DNA of 64,000 nt, taken from positions 124,768-188,767 of the forward strand of contig NZ_JACAOS010000021.1 in NCBI RefSeq assembly GCF_013386165.1. Reading direction: 5' to 3'. Position 1 is the stretch's first letter, and each line of letters starts with the position of its first letter. This DNA is from Pseudomonas gingeri (GTDB lineage: Bacteria; Pseudomonadota; Gammaproteobacteria; Pseudomonadales; Pseudomonadaceae). The translations under genes were made by a program, and so were the position numbers. Under the pieces are notes generated by a model. The model searched no databases, was not told the origin of the DNA, and saw nothing but the letters and a program-made list of their open reading frames with translations. Shown piece by piece: positions 48,901 through 55,701 of the stretch.

Positions 48901-49119
48901 ACCGGTGATCGCCTGTTCCAGCGGTGCGGCCACGGTTTCACCGATGACCTTGGGGTTGGCGCCAGGGAAGTTGGCACGCACGACCACGGTCGGCGGAACC
49001 ACTTCCGGGTATTCGCTGATGGGCAACTGGAACAGCGAGATGGCGCCCGCGATCAGGATCAGCAGCGAGAGTACCGCTGCGAAGATCGGTCTTGATATGA
49101 AGAACTGGGAAAAATTCAT
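45940..49119 (-). CDS. mexF: RND efflux transporter MexF
   Basis: A 1059-residue HAE1-type RND pump. It starts MNFSQFFISRPIFAAVLSLL like P. aeruginosa MexF. The proton-relay pair is in GIVVDDAIVVVENVERN (helix 4) with a matching Lys in GLACKNAILIVEF (helix 10). The two large periplasmic loops contain the expected drug-binding and docking regions. It drives drug export with the proton gradient. The start follows the mexE stop by 12 bases and the stop overlaps oprN by 4. Confidence 0.96.
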   Translation of the reverse strand: MNFSQFFISRPIFAAVLSLLILIAGAISLFQLPISEYPEVVPPTVVVRANFPGANPKVIGETVAAPLEQAITGVENMLYMSSQSTADGKLTLTITFALGTNLDNAQVQVQNRVTRTEPKLPVEVTRIGITVDKASPDLTMVVHLTSPDKRYDMLYLSNYAILNIKDELASLGGVGDVQLFGMGDYSLRVWLDPNKTASRNLTATDVVNAIREQNRQVAAGQLGAPPAPTATSFQLSINAQGRLVSEEEFENIVIRAGDDGEITRLKDIARVELGSSQYALRSLLNNQPAVAIPIFQRPGSNAIDISNEVRAKMAELKKGFPEGMDFSIVYDPTIFVRGSIEAVVHTLFEALILVVLVVILFLQTWRASIIPLVAVPVSLIGTFAVMHLFGFSLNALSLFGLVLAIGIVVDDAIVVVENVERNIGLGLHPVEATKRAMREVTGPIIATALVLCAVFIPAAFISGLTGQFYKQFALTIAISTVISAFNSLTMSPALAAVLLRSHDAPKDTFSKVLDKLLGGWLFRPFNRFFDRASHGYVGTVTRVIRVSGVALVLYAGLIALTWLGFSSTPSGFVPGQDKQYLVAFAQLPDAASLDRTEDVIKRMSDLALKQPGVESAVAFPGLSINGFTNSPNAGIVFVTLKPFDQRKDPSQTAGAIAGALNGKFAGIQEAYMAIFPPPPVQGLGTIGGFRLQIEDRGNLGYDELYKETMNIITKSRSVPELAGLFTSYTVNVPQVDAAIDREKAKTHGVAVSDIFDTLQIYLGSLYANDFNRFGRTYQVNVQAEQQFRLESDQIGQLKVRNNKGEMIPLATFIKVSDTSGPDRVMHYNGFITAEINGAAAPGYSSGQAQIAIEKLLKEELPNGMTYEWTDLTYQQILSGNTALLVFPLCVLLAFLVLAALYESWSLPLAVILIVPMTLLSAIAGVIASGGDNNIFTQIGLIVLVGLACKNAILIVEFAKDKQEEGLDPLSAVLEACRLRLRPILMTSFAFIMGVVPLVFSSGAGAEMRHAMGVAVFSGMLGVTFFGLLLTPVFYVLIRRSVERSDARKAARALKLEAQQ

Positions 49120-49131
49120 CGTGTGTATCCC

Positions 49132-50388
49132 TTAACCGCGTGGAGTCGCTACGGCCAGCTTGGTAGCCGGGGCCGGTGCGCTCTTGGCGGGCGTGACCTG
49201 GGGCAGGTTGCTGGCCTCCAGGGCTTGTTTTTGTAGGGCCAGGGCCGCGAGGGTTTCCTTGGAGGCCATCGGGATTACTTCCGGATCCACCGGCGAGCCA
49301 GGACGAACGCGTTGCAGGCCCTTGACGATGATCGTGTCATCCTTGTTCAGGCCGGTGCGCACGATACGCAGCCCTTCGATTTTCGGACCCAGCTCGACCG
49401 AGCGGTAGACGGTCTTCTTGTCGGCATCCATCACCAGTACGAACTTCTTGCCCAGGTCGGTGCCGACGGCTTCGTCGTTGATCAGTACGGCGGCGTAGGT
49501 GCCGCTGCCGACCAGCTTCAGACGGGCATAGAGACCGGGGGTGAACGTGCCGTCGCTGTTGTCGAACACCGCACGACCGCGGATGGTGCCGGTCTTGGGG
49601 TTGACCTGGTTGTCGACGAAGTTCATCTGGCCCAGGTGCGGGTTGCCGGTTTCGTTGGACAGACCGAGGTAGACCGGGGTGGTCTGGCCACGTTTGCCCT
49701 GGCGCGCGAGTTGGGTGTACTTGAGGTAGACCCGCTCGTCGGCGTCGAAGTAGGCGTAGACCTTGTCGGTGGAAACCACGCTGGTCAGCGCGGTGACATC
49801 GGCGGTGACGATGTTGCCGGCGGTGATTTCGGCACGGCTGACCCGGCCGCTGATCGGCGAGGTGACGCGGGTGAAGCTCAGGTTCAGCTTGGCCAGGTCA
49901 AGTTGTGCCTGGGTGGCGTCGACTGCGGCCTTGGATTCCTGGGCGGAGCTGCTGCGGGTATCGGCCAGTTCGGCGGAAATCGCGTTGCTGCTCAACAGGC
50001 GTTTGCCGCGCTCGGCTTCATTGGCACTGCGGCTGGCGCTGGCGCGGGCTTGTTGCAGTTGGGCTTCGAGGCGATGGACTTCAGCCTGGTAAGGACGTGG
50101 GTCGATCTGGAATAGCAGGTCGCCTTTCTTCACCAGGGCACCTTCGGTGAAGGCGACCGAGTCGATCTGACCAGAGACGCGTGGACGAATCTCGACGGTT
50201 TCCGGGGCTTCGAGGCGACCGGTGAACTCGTCCCATTCATTGACGGGCTGTTCGATGACCTTGGCCACGCTGACCTTGGCCACGGGCATCGGACCACCTG
50301 CCGCCACGGGCGCTTTACCGCAGGCGCTCATCACCACGACCGCGAGGGCAGCCAGAGGAAAGCGCAAAAGTTTAAGTGACTGTTCCAT
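49132..50388 (-). CDS. mexE: Periplasmic adaptor (membrane fusion) protein MexE
   Basis: A 418-residue adaptor linking MexF to OprN. The ATG at 50388 (reads MEQSLKLLRFPLAAL) matches known MexE; a longer reading to 50478 adds 30 unrelated residues. The lipobox-like MSAC gives lipid attachment at Cys23. Order of parts: lipoyl half (RPRVSGQIDSVAFTEGALVK), helical hairpin (QLQQARASASRSANEAERG), second lipoyl half and beta-barrel (NPKTGTIRGRAVFDN). It is first in the operon. The promoter region upstream holds a strong palindrome and a partial MexT-like motif. Confidence 0.93.
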   Translation of the reverse strand: MEQSLKLLRFPLAALAVVVMSACGKAPVAAGGPMPVAKVSVAKVIEQPVNEWDEFTGRLEAPETVEIRPRVSGQIDSVAFTEGALVKKGDLLFQIDPRPYQAEVHRLEAQLQQARASASRSANEAERGKRLLSSNAISAELADTRSSSAQESKAAVDATQAQLDLAKLNLSFTRVTSPISGRVSRAEITAGNIVTADVTALTSVVSTDKVYAYFDADERVYLKYTQLARQGKRGQTTPVYLGLSNETGNPHLGQMNFVDNQVNPKTGTIRGRAVFDNSDGTFTPGLYARLKLVGSGTYAAVLINDEAVGTDLGKKFVLVMDADKKTVYRSVELGPKIEGLRIVRTGLNKDDTIIVKGLQRVRPGSPVDPEVIPMASKETLAALALQKQALEASNLPQVTPAKSAPAPATKLAVATPRG

Positions 50389-50472
50389 GGGGGGAGTCCG
50401 CCAATCTATTGAGATGGGCGGATCATGCTGTGGCGGGGTGGTTTCGCACGAATCGAATGAGCCGAAGGTAAC

Positions 50473-50499
50473 TATCATTCAGAATGATATCAAATCGAC
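50473..50499 (-). promoter_or_regulatory. Candidate MexT/operator region upstream of mexE
   Basis: TATCATTC-A-GAATGATA (50473-50489, perfect 17-base palindrome) is next to GTCGAT on the minus strand (50499-50494). Known MexT sites read ATCA-N5-GTCGAT-N4-ACTAT; only the GTCGAT core is matched well here, so the palindrome may instead bind another regulator. It lies 85 to 111 bases upstream of the mexE start. Confidence 0.45.
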
Positions 50500-50704
50500 C
50501 CTAGCCCTCTAGCATGCGCCTTTAGTTAGGGGGCTATCCATTCTTGAAATGACAAATCACTGTTGCATGGAATGCAAGAAGCGCTGCGGTGTGTCAGCGT
50601 CGTGTCAGGCAATCTTTACGTAAGATTACAGGGCCTTGACGGCCGTGGATCCGACACCCGGGTAAGCTTGGCTCGACAGCGCTGAGTGCGCATCGAGGTG
50701 ATTG

Positions 50705-51160
50705 ATGAACAGCATGATACGAGCAGCGGATTCGCTATTTCCCTTTTATACCGCCGAGCGTTGGGTCGAAGAAACCCCCATCGGCATTCAAGATGCCTTG
50801 CAGGACCAGTTACGCGCCTATTTGGGGCGCGGGTTTACCTGCGTATTGCTGGGCAGCGGCGGGCAGTCGGGTTCGTGCCACTACTCGTTGCAGATCTACC
50901 ACGATAAAAGCGGCCAGCACCTTGAACTGCACGGTGCTTTCGATCGGCACTGCGTGCAGGACATCTTCAAGGTCGCGCAGCAGATGAAGATGCGCTTTCA
51001 GTCTGCCCAGGGTGTTAGCGACAAGGTGCGTCTGCTTGACGTGCCCAGGTTTGTCGCGAAAACAGAGGGCACGAGCATCACGGCGCCGACAGCGTTGAAA
51101 GGTTTTTCGACAGCGAGTCCTACTACCATCCCGACAAGAACGCCCTGCGCCAGCAGGTGA
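50705..51160 (+). CDS. Unknown protein with a chimeric C-terminal end
   Basis: A 151-residue reading frame with a good ribosome site (GAGGTG 6 bases before the ATG). Residues 1-100 look like a real soluble protein (DSLFPFYTAERWVEETPIGI, TCVLLGSGGQSGSCHYSLQI) of no family I know. The last 30 residues (TSITAPTALKGFSTASPTT) are low in complexity and are read through an esterase remnant in another frame (see the pseudogene entry). This suggests that a deletion joined the gene to foreign sequence and replaced its original end. It lies between mexT and mexE, on the opposite strand to both. Confidence 0.5.
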   Translation: MNSMIRAADSLFPFYTAERWVEETPIGIQDALQDQLRAYLGRGFTCVLLGSGGQSGSCHYSLQIYHDKSGQHLELHGAFDRHCVQDIFKVAQQMKMRFQSAQGVSDKVRLLDVPRFVAKTEGTSITAPTALKGFSTASPTTIPTRTPCASR

Positions 51161-51393
51161 ACGATTGGATTCGCCATAGTGGCGTATTCGATGCAGTGAT
51201 CGACTTCGATGTGGCTCTACAGGATCCCGCCCATCCATCCCGGATCGCTGCGCGCTATGACTCCGGAGATCATCTACACCCGGGCGATGAAGGCAACCGC
51301 GCGATGGCCGAAGCTGTCGATCTTGAAGCTTTGTTGCCGGGATTCGACGCTTCGCACGGCGATGTTTCGTCCAAGGCCTCAGGGGAACGTTGA
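51100..51393 (+). pseudogene. C-terminal remnant of an SGNH/GDSL hydrolase
   Basis: In the frame of 51157 the sequence reads RFFDSESYYHPDKNALRQQV, NDWIRHSGVFDAVIDFD and YDSGDHLHPGDEGNRAMA. This is the end of a GDSL esterase, including the DxxH catalytic pair in SGDHLHP. The N-terminal catalytic Ser block is absent and the frame is closed upstream by a TGA at 51037. The first part overlaps the preceding ORF in another frame. It is a truncated esterase, probably left by a deletion. Confidence 0.75.
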
Positions 51394-51425
51394 GCCATGC
51401 TCAGTCGGAATTCTGTAGAACTCCA

Positions 51426-52340
51426 TCAAAGGCTGTCCGGATCCCCACAGAACATCTGGATCCGCGAGCGCAACCAGCGCTCGCCCGGGTCGTTGTCCTG
51501 AGAGCCGCGCCAGGCCATATGCAGTTCGAAGGTCTGGGTTTCCAGGGGCGGGTTCTCGGCCCGTACGCCGCCGGCGGCTGTCAGCGCATCGGCGGTGTAG
51601 TCGGGCACGGTGGCAATGATGTCGGTGCCGGAGATCAGGGTGCTCAGGCCGTTGAACTGCGGTACCGCGAGCACCACATGGCGCTTGCGGCCGAGTTTTT
51701 CCAATTCGGTATCGATAAAACCACTCAGGTCGCCGGCAAACGACACCAGCGCATGGGGCCGTGCGCAGAAGTCATCCAGCGACATCGGGCCGGGCATGGT
51801 GTCGGCCCGCAGCAACTTCGGCGAACTGCGGCGCAGGACCTTGCGCTTGGCGTTGGCCGGCAGGTCGGTGGTGTAGCAGACGCCGATGGAAATCTCGCCC
51901 GAGCCGAGCTTGGCCGGAATCAGTAGATAATTGACACGGCGAATCACCAGCACAATGCCGGGCGCTTCGGCGCGCAGGCGCTTGAGCAACTGCGGCAGCA
52001 AGGCGAACTCGACGTCATCGGACAGGCCGATGCGAAACACCGAGGTACTGGTCGCCGGGTCGAATTCCGAAGCACGGCTGACCGCAGTGGAGATCGAGTC
52101 CAGGGCCGGGGAGAGCAGGGCGAAGATTTCCACGGCACGGGCCGAAGGCTCCATGCTGCGGCCGGTGCGCACGAACAACGGGTCATCGAACAGGCTGCGC
52201 AGGCGCGACAGCGCCGCGCTGATGGCCGGCTGGCCGAGGAAGAGCTTTTCCGCGGCCCGGGTCACGCTCCGTTCGTGCATCAGGGTTTCGAATACGATCA
52301 GCAGGTTCAGATCGACGCGACGCAAGTCGTTACGGTTCAT
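51426..52340 (-). CDS. mexT: LysR-type regulator MexT
   Basis: A 304-residue LysR activator. The helix-turn-helix (SVTRAAEKLFLGQPAISAAL) and the effector domain follow closely the P. aeruginosa MexT, from MNRNDLRRVDLNLLIVFE to the end RSRIQMFCGDPDSL. MexT turns on mexEF-oprN and mexS under disulfide or electrophile stress. The gene reads in the same direction as mexE but, unlike in P. aeruginosa, about 1 kb with a chimeric ORF and an esterase remnant separates them. The divergent mexS-like gene begins 200 bases away. The reading frame is intact. Confidence 0.93.
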   Translation of the reverse strand: MNRNDLRRVDLNLLIVFETLMHERSVTRAAEKLFLGQPAISAALSRLRSLFDDPLFVRTGRSMEPSARAVEIFALLSPALDSISTAVSRASEFDPATSTSVFRIGLSDDVEFALLPQLLKRLRAEAPGIVLVIRRVNYLLIPAKLGSGEISIGVCYTTDLPANAKRKVLRRSSPKLLRADTMPGPMSLDDFCARPHALVSFAGDLSGFIDTELEKLGRKRHVVLAVPQFNGLSTLISGTDIIATVPDYTADALTAAGGVRAENPPLETQTFELHMAWRGSQDNDPGERWLRSRIQMFCGDPDSL

Positions 52341-52439
52341 CGGGCTCGCTTCACAAGACGGTCACTGGCGGGAAGGTCAATCTTAAAGGCAAAAGTGGTT
52401 GATTCGCACGGAAATTTGAACTGTGTACAATGGTCGCCA

Positions 52440-52469
52440 ATCAATGACAGGCATGTCGACTATTAATAG
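52440..52469 (+). promoter_or_regulatory. Possible MexT-binding site upstream of mexS
   Basis: ATCA (52440-52443) and GTCGAC (52455-52460), followed by N4-AATAG, resemble the parts of the MexT motif ATCA-N5-GTCGAT-N4-ACTAT but with 11 instead of 5 bases in the first gap. It lies in the 200-base gap between divergent mexT and mexS, where such a site is expected. Weak match. Confidence 0.35.
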
Positions 52470-52540
52470 CCACTGATGGTCTTGCACGAAAAGCCCGGAT
52501 AGAGTTCGTGGCATTAGAGGTTCATTTGACGAGGTTTGCG

Positions 52541-53563
52541 ATGTCCCGCACGATCCGTTTTCACAAGTTTGGTCCAGCCGAGGTGCTCAAATGCGAAGAG
52601 CATACGGCTACTCTGCCTGCACCGGGCGAAGTGCAGGTGCGTGTCGAGGCCATTGGCATCAGTTGGTATGACGTTCTCTGGCGCCAGAACCTGGCGTCGT
52701 CCCAGGCCCGCCTGCCGGCCGGTATCGGTCATGAGATGGCCGGTGTGGTCACCGCCATCGGCGATGGTATCGATGACCTCGCGGTCGGCGACAAGGTCGC
52801 CAGCTTCCCGGCCCAGAGCCCCAATGATTACCCGGTTTATGGCGAGCAGATCATCCTGCCGCGTTCGGCCCTGACCCGTTATCCGGATGTGTTGACGCCG
52901 GTCGAGGCCAGCGTGCACTACACGCCGCTGTTGATTGCCTATTTCGCTTATGTGGACCTGGCGCGGGTCAAGCCGGGGCAGTTTGCCCTGGTCACCGATG
53001 CCAGCCACTGTGCCGGGCCCTCTTTCGTGCAACTGGGCAAGGCCCTGGGCGCCAAGGTGATTGCCGCGACCAAGATCCCGGAAGAACGCGAATACCTGTT
53101 GTCCCTGGGGGCTGACAAAGTCATTGTCACCGAGGAGCAGGACCTGCTGATGCAGATCAACAAGTACACCGACGGACGTGGTGTCGACATGGTCTTCGAC
53201 GGCCTCGGCGGCCCGCAGATGTCGATGCTCGGCGATGTCCTGGCGCCCCGTGGCAGCCTGGTGCTCTATGGCCTGCAAGGCGGCAACCAGACCCCGTTTC
53301 CTGCATGTGCGGCGTTCCAGAAGAACATCCAGTTCTTTGTTCACTGCATCGGTAACTTCACCGGCAAGCCGGAGCTGGGTATCGTCCAGGACCAGGCGGC
53401 GCTGCAAAGGGCCTTGCGTGATATCAACCAGTTGACGGCCGATCGTGTGTTGCCGCCGCTGGAAGTCCGCACTTTTCCTTTCGACGAGTTTGTCGAAGCG
53501 CACCGTTTCATGGACGGCTGTCCGTGTCGTGGCCGGGTCGCGCTGCAAGTTGAGCCCAGTTGA
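52541..53563 (+). CDS. mexS: Zinc-type/quinone oxidoreductase, MexS-like
   Basis: A 340-residue medium-chain dehydrogenase/reductase of the quinone oxidoreductase group. From the ATG at 52541 (GAGG upstream) it reads MSRTIRFHKFGPAEVL, then ISWYDVLWRQNL, GIGHEMAGVVTAIGDG, the nucleotide-binding region TDASHCAGPSFVQLGKALGA and DMVFDGLGGPQMSM. It lies divergent from mexT, as mexS does in P. aeruginosa, where it detoxifies a reactive compound and keeps MexT inactive. The symbol is assigned by family and position, so mexS identity is likely but not certain. A strong terminator follows. Confidence 0.8.
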   Translation: MSRTIRFHKFGPAEVLKCEEHTATLPAPGEVQVRVEAIGISWYDVLWRQNLASSQARLPAGIGHEMAGVVTAIGDGIDDLAVGDKVASFPAQSPNDYPVYGEQIILPRSALTRYPDVLTPVEASVHYTPLLIAYFAYVDLARVKPGQFALVTDASHCAGPSFVQLGKALGAKVIAATKIPEEREYLLSLGADKVIVTEEQDLLMQINKYTDGRGVDMVFDGLGGPQMSMLGDVLAPRGSLVLYGLQGGNQTPFPACAAFQKNIQFFVHCIGNFTGKPELGIVQDQAALQRALRDINQLTADRVLPPLEVRTFPFDEFVEAHRFMDGCPCRGRVALQVEPS

Positions 53564-53590
53564 ACTGACTGAGGCGGCTTGAACCCAAAT

Positions 53591-53623
53591 AACCCCGTAT
53601 CATTTTGTGATACGGGGTTTTTT
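53591..53623 (+). terminator. Intrinsic terminator after mexS
   Basis: ACCCCGTATCA (53592-53602) and TGATACGGGGT (53608-53618) form a perfect 11-base stem with a TTTTG loop followed by six T. It ends the mexS transcript, 28 bases after its stop. Confidence 0.93.
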
Positions 53624-54189
53624 ATGGTCGCGATGAAACATGATTTAACAACTTTTCCAGAGTTTTACTCGCACCGGAAAAACTCATTAACTGAACCGGT
53701 TTTTCGCCGGATTCTGTATCTGTTAATCGCCGGTTAAGTGCTGATAATTGAAGCGTCACTTACAGCTCAAGGAATGAGTTATGGTTTACTATCAGCCGCT
53801 GTATCGGAGTCTCATTGTTTTTCAAAGTGTCAGGTCGAAGCCGCCTGGACATGACGCCTGGTATATCTTGTCTTCAGGGTCTAGGGCGAAGGCAGCGCCC
53901 TTATGTCGTTAATTTATTGCGGGTAGTTAATAGTTGTAGGTCGCCGTAAGAATATTCCTAAGATGTTTTTATTGGCACGCAGACTCCCAACGCTAACTGG
54001 CAATCAGTGACGTCGGTCATGCTCGAAAGCTCTTGCTGTGGGTGTTTCAGGCCTGTGCAATACTTCGGGTGTTGTCTGTCCGCAATCCAGAGTTATAGGG
54101 GGCAGGCAATCTTCCGTCTGATCCGGCCACTGCCGGTAATGCGAGCGCTGTTTGCCCGACACTGAACTCAAACCAGGTGTATAAAGGCT
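53624..54189. other. 566-base non-coding stretch upstream of the PP-loop gene
   Basis: This AT-rich stretch separates the mexS terminator from the PP-loop/MocR pair. It contains no long reading frame. At 53781-53912 there is a possible 43-codon peptide gene (reads MVYYQPLYRSLIVFQSVR) with AAGGA 7 bases before its ATG. Direct repeats or a riboswitch were not seen. It is long for a pseudomonad leader and probably contains the promoter and the binding site of the MocR regulator. Confidence 0.5.
53781..53912 (+). CDS. Possible 43-residue leader peptide
   Basis: Candidate only. It has an ATG with AAGGA 7 bases before it and stays open for 43 codons, ending TAA at 53912. The sequence is basic with a Tyr/Leu-rich start (MVYYQPLYRSLIVF) and no clear membrane segment. 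Codon use is unlike that of neighbouring genes, and it could be chance; it is listed because it sits in an otherwise empty leader of an unusual operon. Confidence 0.25.
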   Translation: MVYYQPLYRSLIVFQSVRSKPPGHDAWYILSSGSRAKAAPLCR

Positions 54190-55689
54190 ATGAGCTCCAT
54201 TCATGAGCAGGCAATGAATTATGTTTATCAGCAGGTGTTGCAGCGTCTGATGAGTTACTTCACGCGCGCTGAACGTATTGCACTGCAGTTGTTGATTCAA
54301 CGTCTGATCGTAGCGGCGGGCGGTATCGAGCGTATTGGTGAATTCAAGGTCATGGTGGCCCACGGCGGTGGCAAGGACAGTAGTTATACATTGGCGTTCT
54401 TGCGGGCGGCGCAACTGAGTATTGCCGGGCGTTCGCCGGCCACCTTCAACCTGCGTGTCGCCACATTGCGCCATTCCGGTGTAACCGCCACGGTCATGCA
54501 CAATGTCCATCGTAGCTACAGTGCTCTGTTTGTCTATGATGATCCCCGGGTCGAGTTGTTGATGGTGGATAACAAACATGTCCGGCCCTTCAATCATCGC
54601 CTGCCGATGTCGAAGCTCAATCGCGATATCAATCGCCGCAATCTGCTGATGAGCGGCCATCTGACAGCGGGTGATGGGCGCGCGACTTTCTGCAACGGCT
54701 GCTACCTGTCCATGGCCGATTTCTACGAGCGCGCCAGCGCCTGGGACAAAGGCGTCGATGCGCTGGTCAGCGGCGAATCGCCCCGCGAGCAGAAGCAGTA
54801 CATGACCTGGCTGTTGCGGGCGACCGAGAAACCGGAGCGGGTCTGGGCCGGAGGGCGGGCGCTGGAGTTCGACGAGGCGGTGAGAACCTGCCACGAACTG
54901 GGTCTGGATTACTATCGCGAGCTGTATGGCGAAGCCCTGGTGGAGCCCGAAGGCCCAGCCATCAGTCGCTCCAGCCGGGCCACGGCGCCGATGCTGGTCA
55001 GCGTCTATGACCTGGTCGGCCGCGACCTCGAGGAACGCTGGCCGCTGCTGACGGAGTTTCTCGGCTTCCAGTTCGATGACCTGGCCTTTCACTTCAGCGA
55101 GTCCGATTGTGCCAATCCCTTGTTGATGGCGCATATGCGGGGTCTGCAGGCGCAGTACGTCAGGGGCCTGAGCTACGAGGGCGGTATCGGTGAATACCTG
55201 CAACTGGCCGCTGCCATGATGCGCCGCAAGCACATGCCGGCGCGGTTGGTGGAGCATGCCATGGGCTCCTATGACAGCAGCGAGAAAGTCCTCGATCGAC
55301 GGGCATTGGCCAGTGCCTACGCGCAAGAGGCCTTTGGCCTGAGCGAAGTGCAACTGACGTGCTTGTTGTTCGCCCCCTTTGTCAACCGCGGCCATGGGCT
55401 TGAGGCGTTCCTGCGCAGCTGCCACCCCGGCATGCTGGTGGCCCTGCCGGACTTGCACAAGGCGCTGTCGGGTCAGGGGGTGTCCGAGCAGATCTGGCAA
55501 TGGCTGAGCGAAGTCAGCGGCTTGACCCCCACGTTGCTCGGTGACCTCTACACCAGGGCCCAGGTGGATTTTTCCGGCGTCAGTTCGCTGATTGCCCGGG
55601 TCCGCGCCAGTGACCCGGACAAGCGCCGCATCGACATCGTCAATCCCGACAACGGTGAAGTTTTCAAAGAAGTCTTGTCGGGACGTTAA
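54190..55689 (+). CDS. PP-loop ATPase with CxxC motif, function unknown
   Basis: A 499-residue cytoplasmic protein. The motif HGGGKDSS (residues 58-65, after a beta strand, KVMVA) fits the PP-loop SGGxDS of ATP pyrophosphatases such as TtcA, LarE, QueC and N-acetyl sugar amidotransferases, which adenylate a substrate before transfer of sulfur or nitrogen. Cys168-x2-Cys171 in FCNGCYLSMADFY could bind metal or carry sulfur. The C-terminal 250 residues are helical and do not match a family I know. The ribosome site of the ATG at 54190 (AAAGG) is very close, so the ATG at 54214 is an alternative. It is followed by a MocR-type regulator 12 bases on, which forms an operon with it. Confidence 0.8.
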   Translation: MSSIHEQAMNYVYQQVLQRLMSYFTRAERIALQLLIQRLIVAAGGIERIGEFKVMVAHGGGKDSSYTLAFLRAAQLSIAGRSPATFNLRVATLRHSGVTATVMHNVHRSYSALFVYDDPRVELLMVDNKHVRPFNHRLPMSKLNRDINRRNLLMSGHLTAGDGRATFCNGCYLSMADFYERASAWDKGVDALVSGESPREQKQYMTWLLRATEKPERVWAGGRALEFDEAVRTCHELGLDYYRELYGEALVEPEGPAISRSSRATAPMLVSVYDLVGRDLEERWPLLTEFLGFQFDDLAFHFSESDCANPLLMAHMRGLQAQYVRGLSYEGGIGEYLQLAAAMMRRKHMPARLVEHAMGSYDSSEKVLDRRALASAYAQEAFGLSEVQLTCLLFAPFVNRGHGLEAFLRSCHPGMLVALPDLHKALSGQGVSEQIWQWLSEVSGLTPTLLGDLYTRAQVDFSGVSSLIARVRASDPDKRRIDIVNPDNGEVFKEVLSGR

Positions 55690-55701
55690 AAAGGATTGGT
55701 A

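Noticed and set aside
45943..49095. A 1050-codon open frame opposite mexF
   Set aside because: It is the mirror of a highly GC-biased gene. The product is rich in Gln, His and Gly with no domain, and mexF itself is certain.
50611..50627. GacA-type site (TGTAAG-N6-CTTACA) upstream of the chimeric ORF
   Set aside because: Only an off-centre TTACGTAA palindrome is present; spacing and half sites do not fit the GacA motif.
51037..51099. N-terminal part of the esterase remnant as coding
   Set aside because: In this frame the residues after the stop at 51037 have no similarity to SGNH hydrolases, so homology begins only about 51100.
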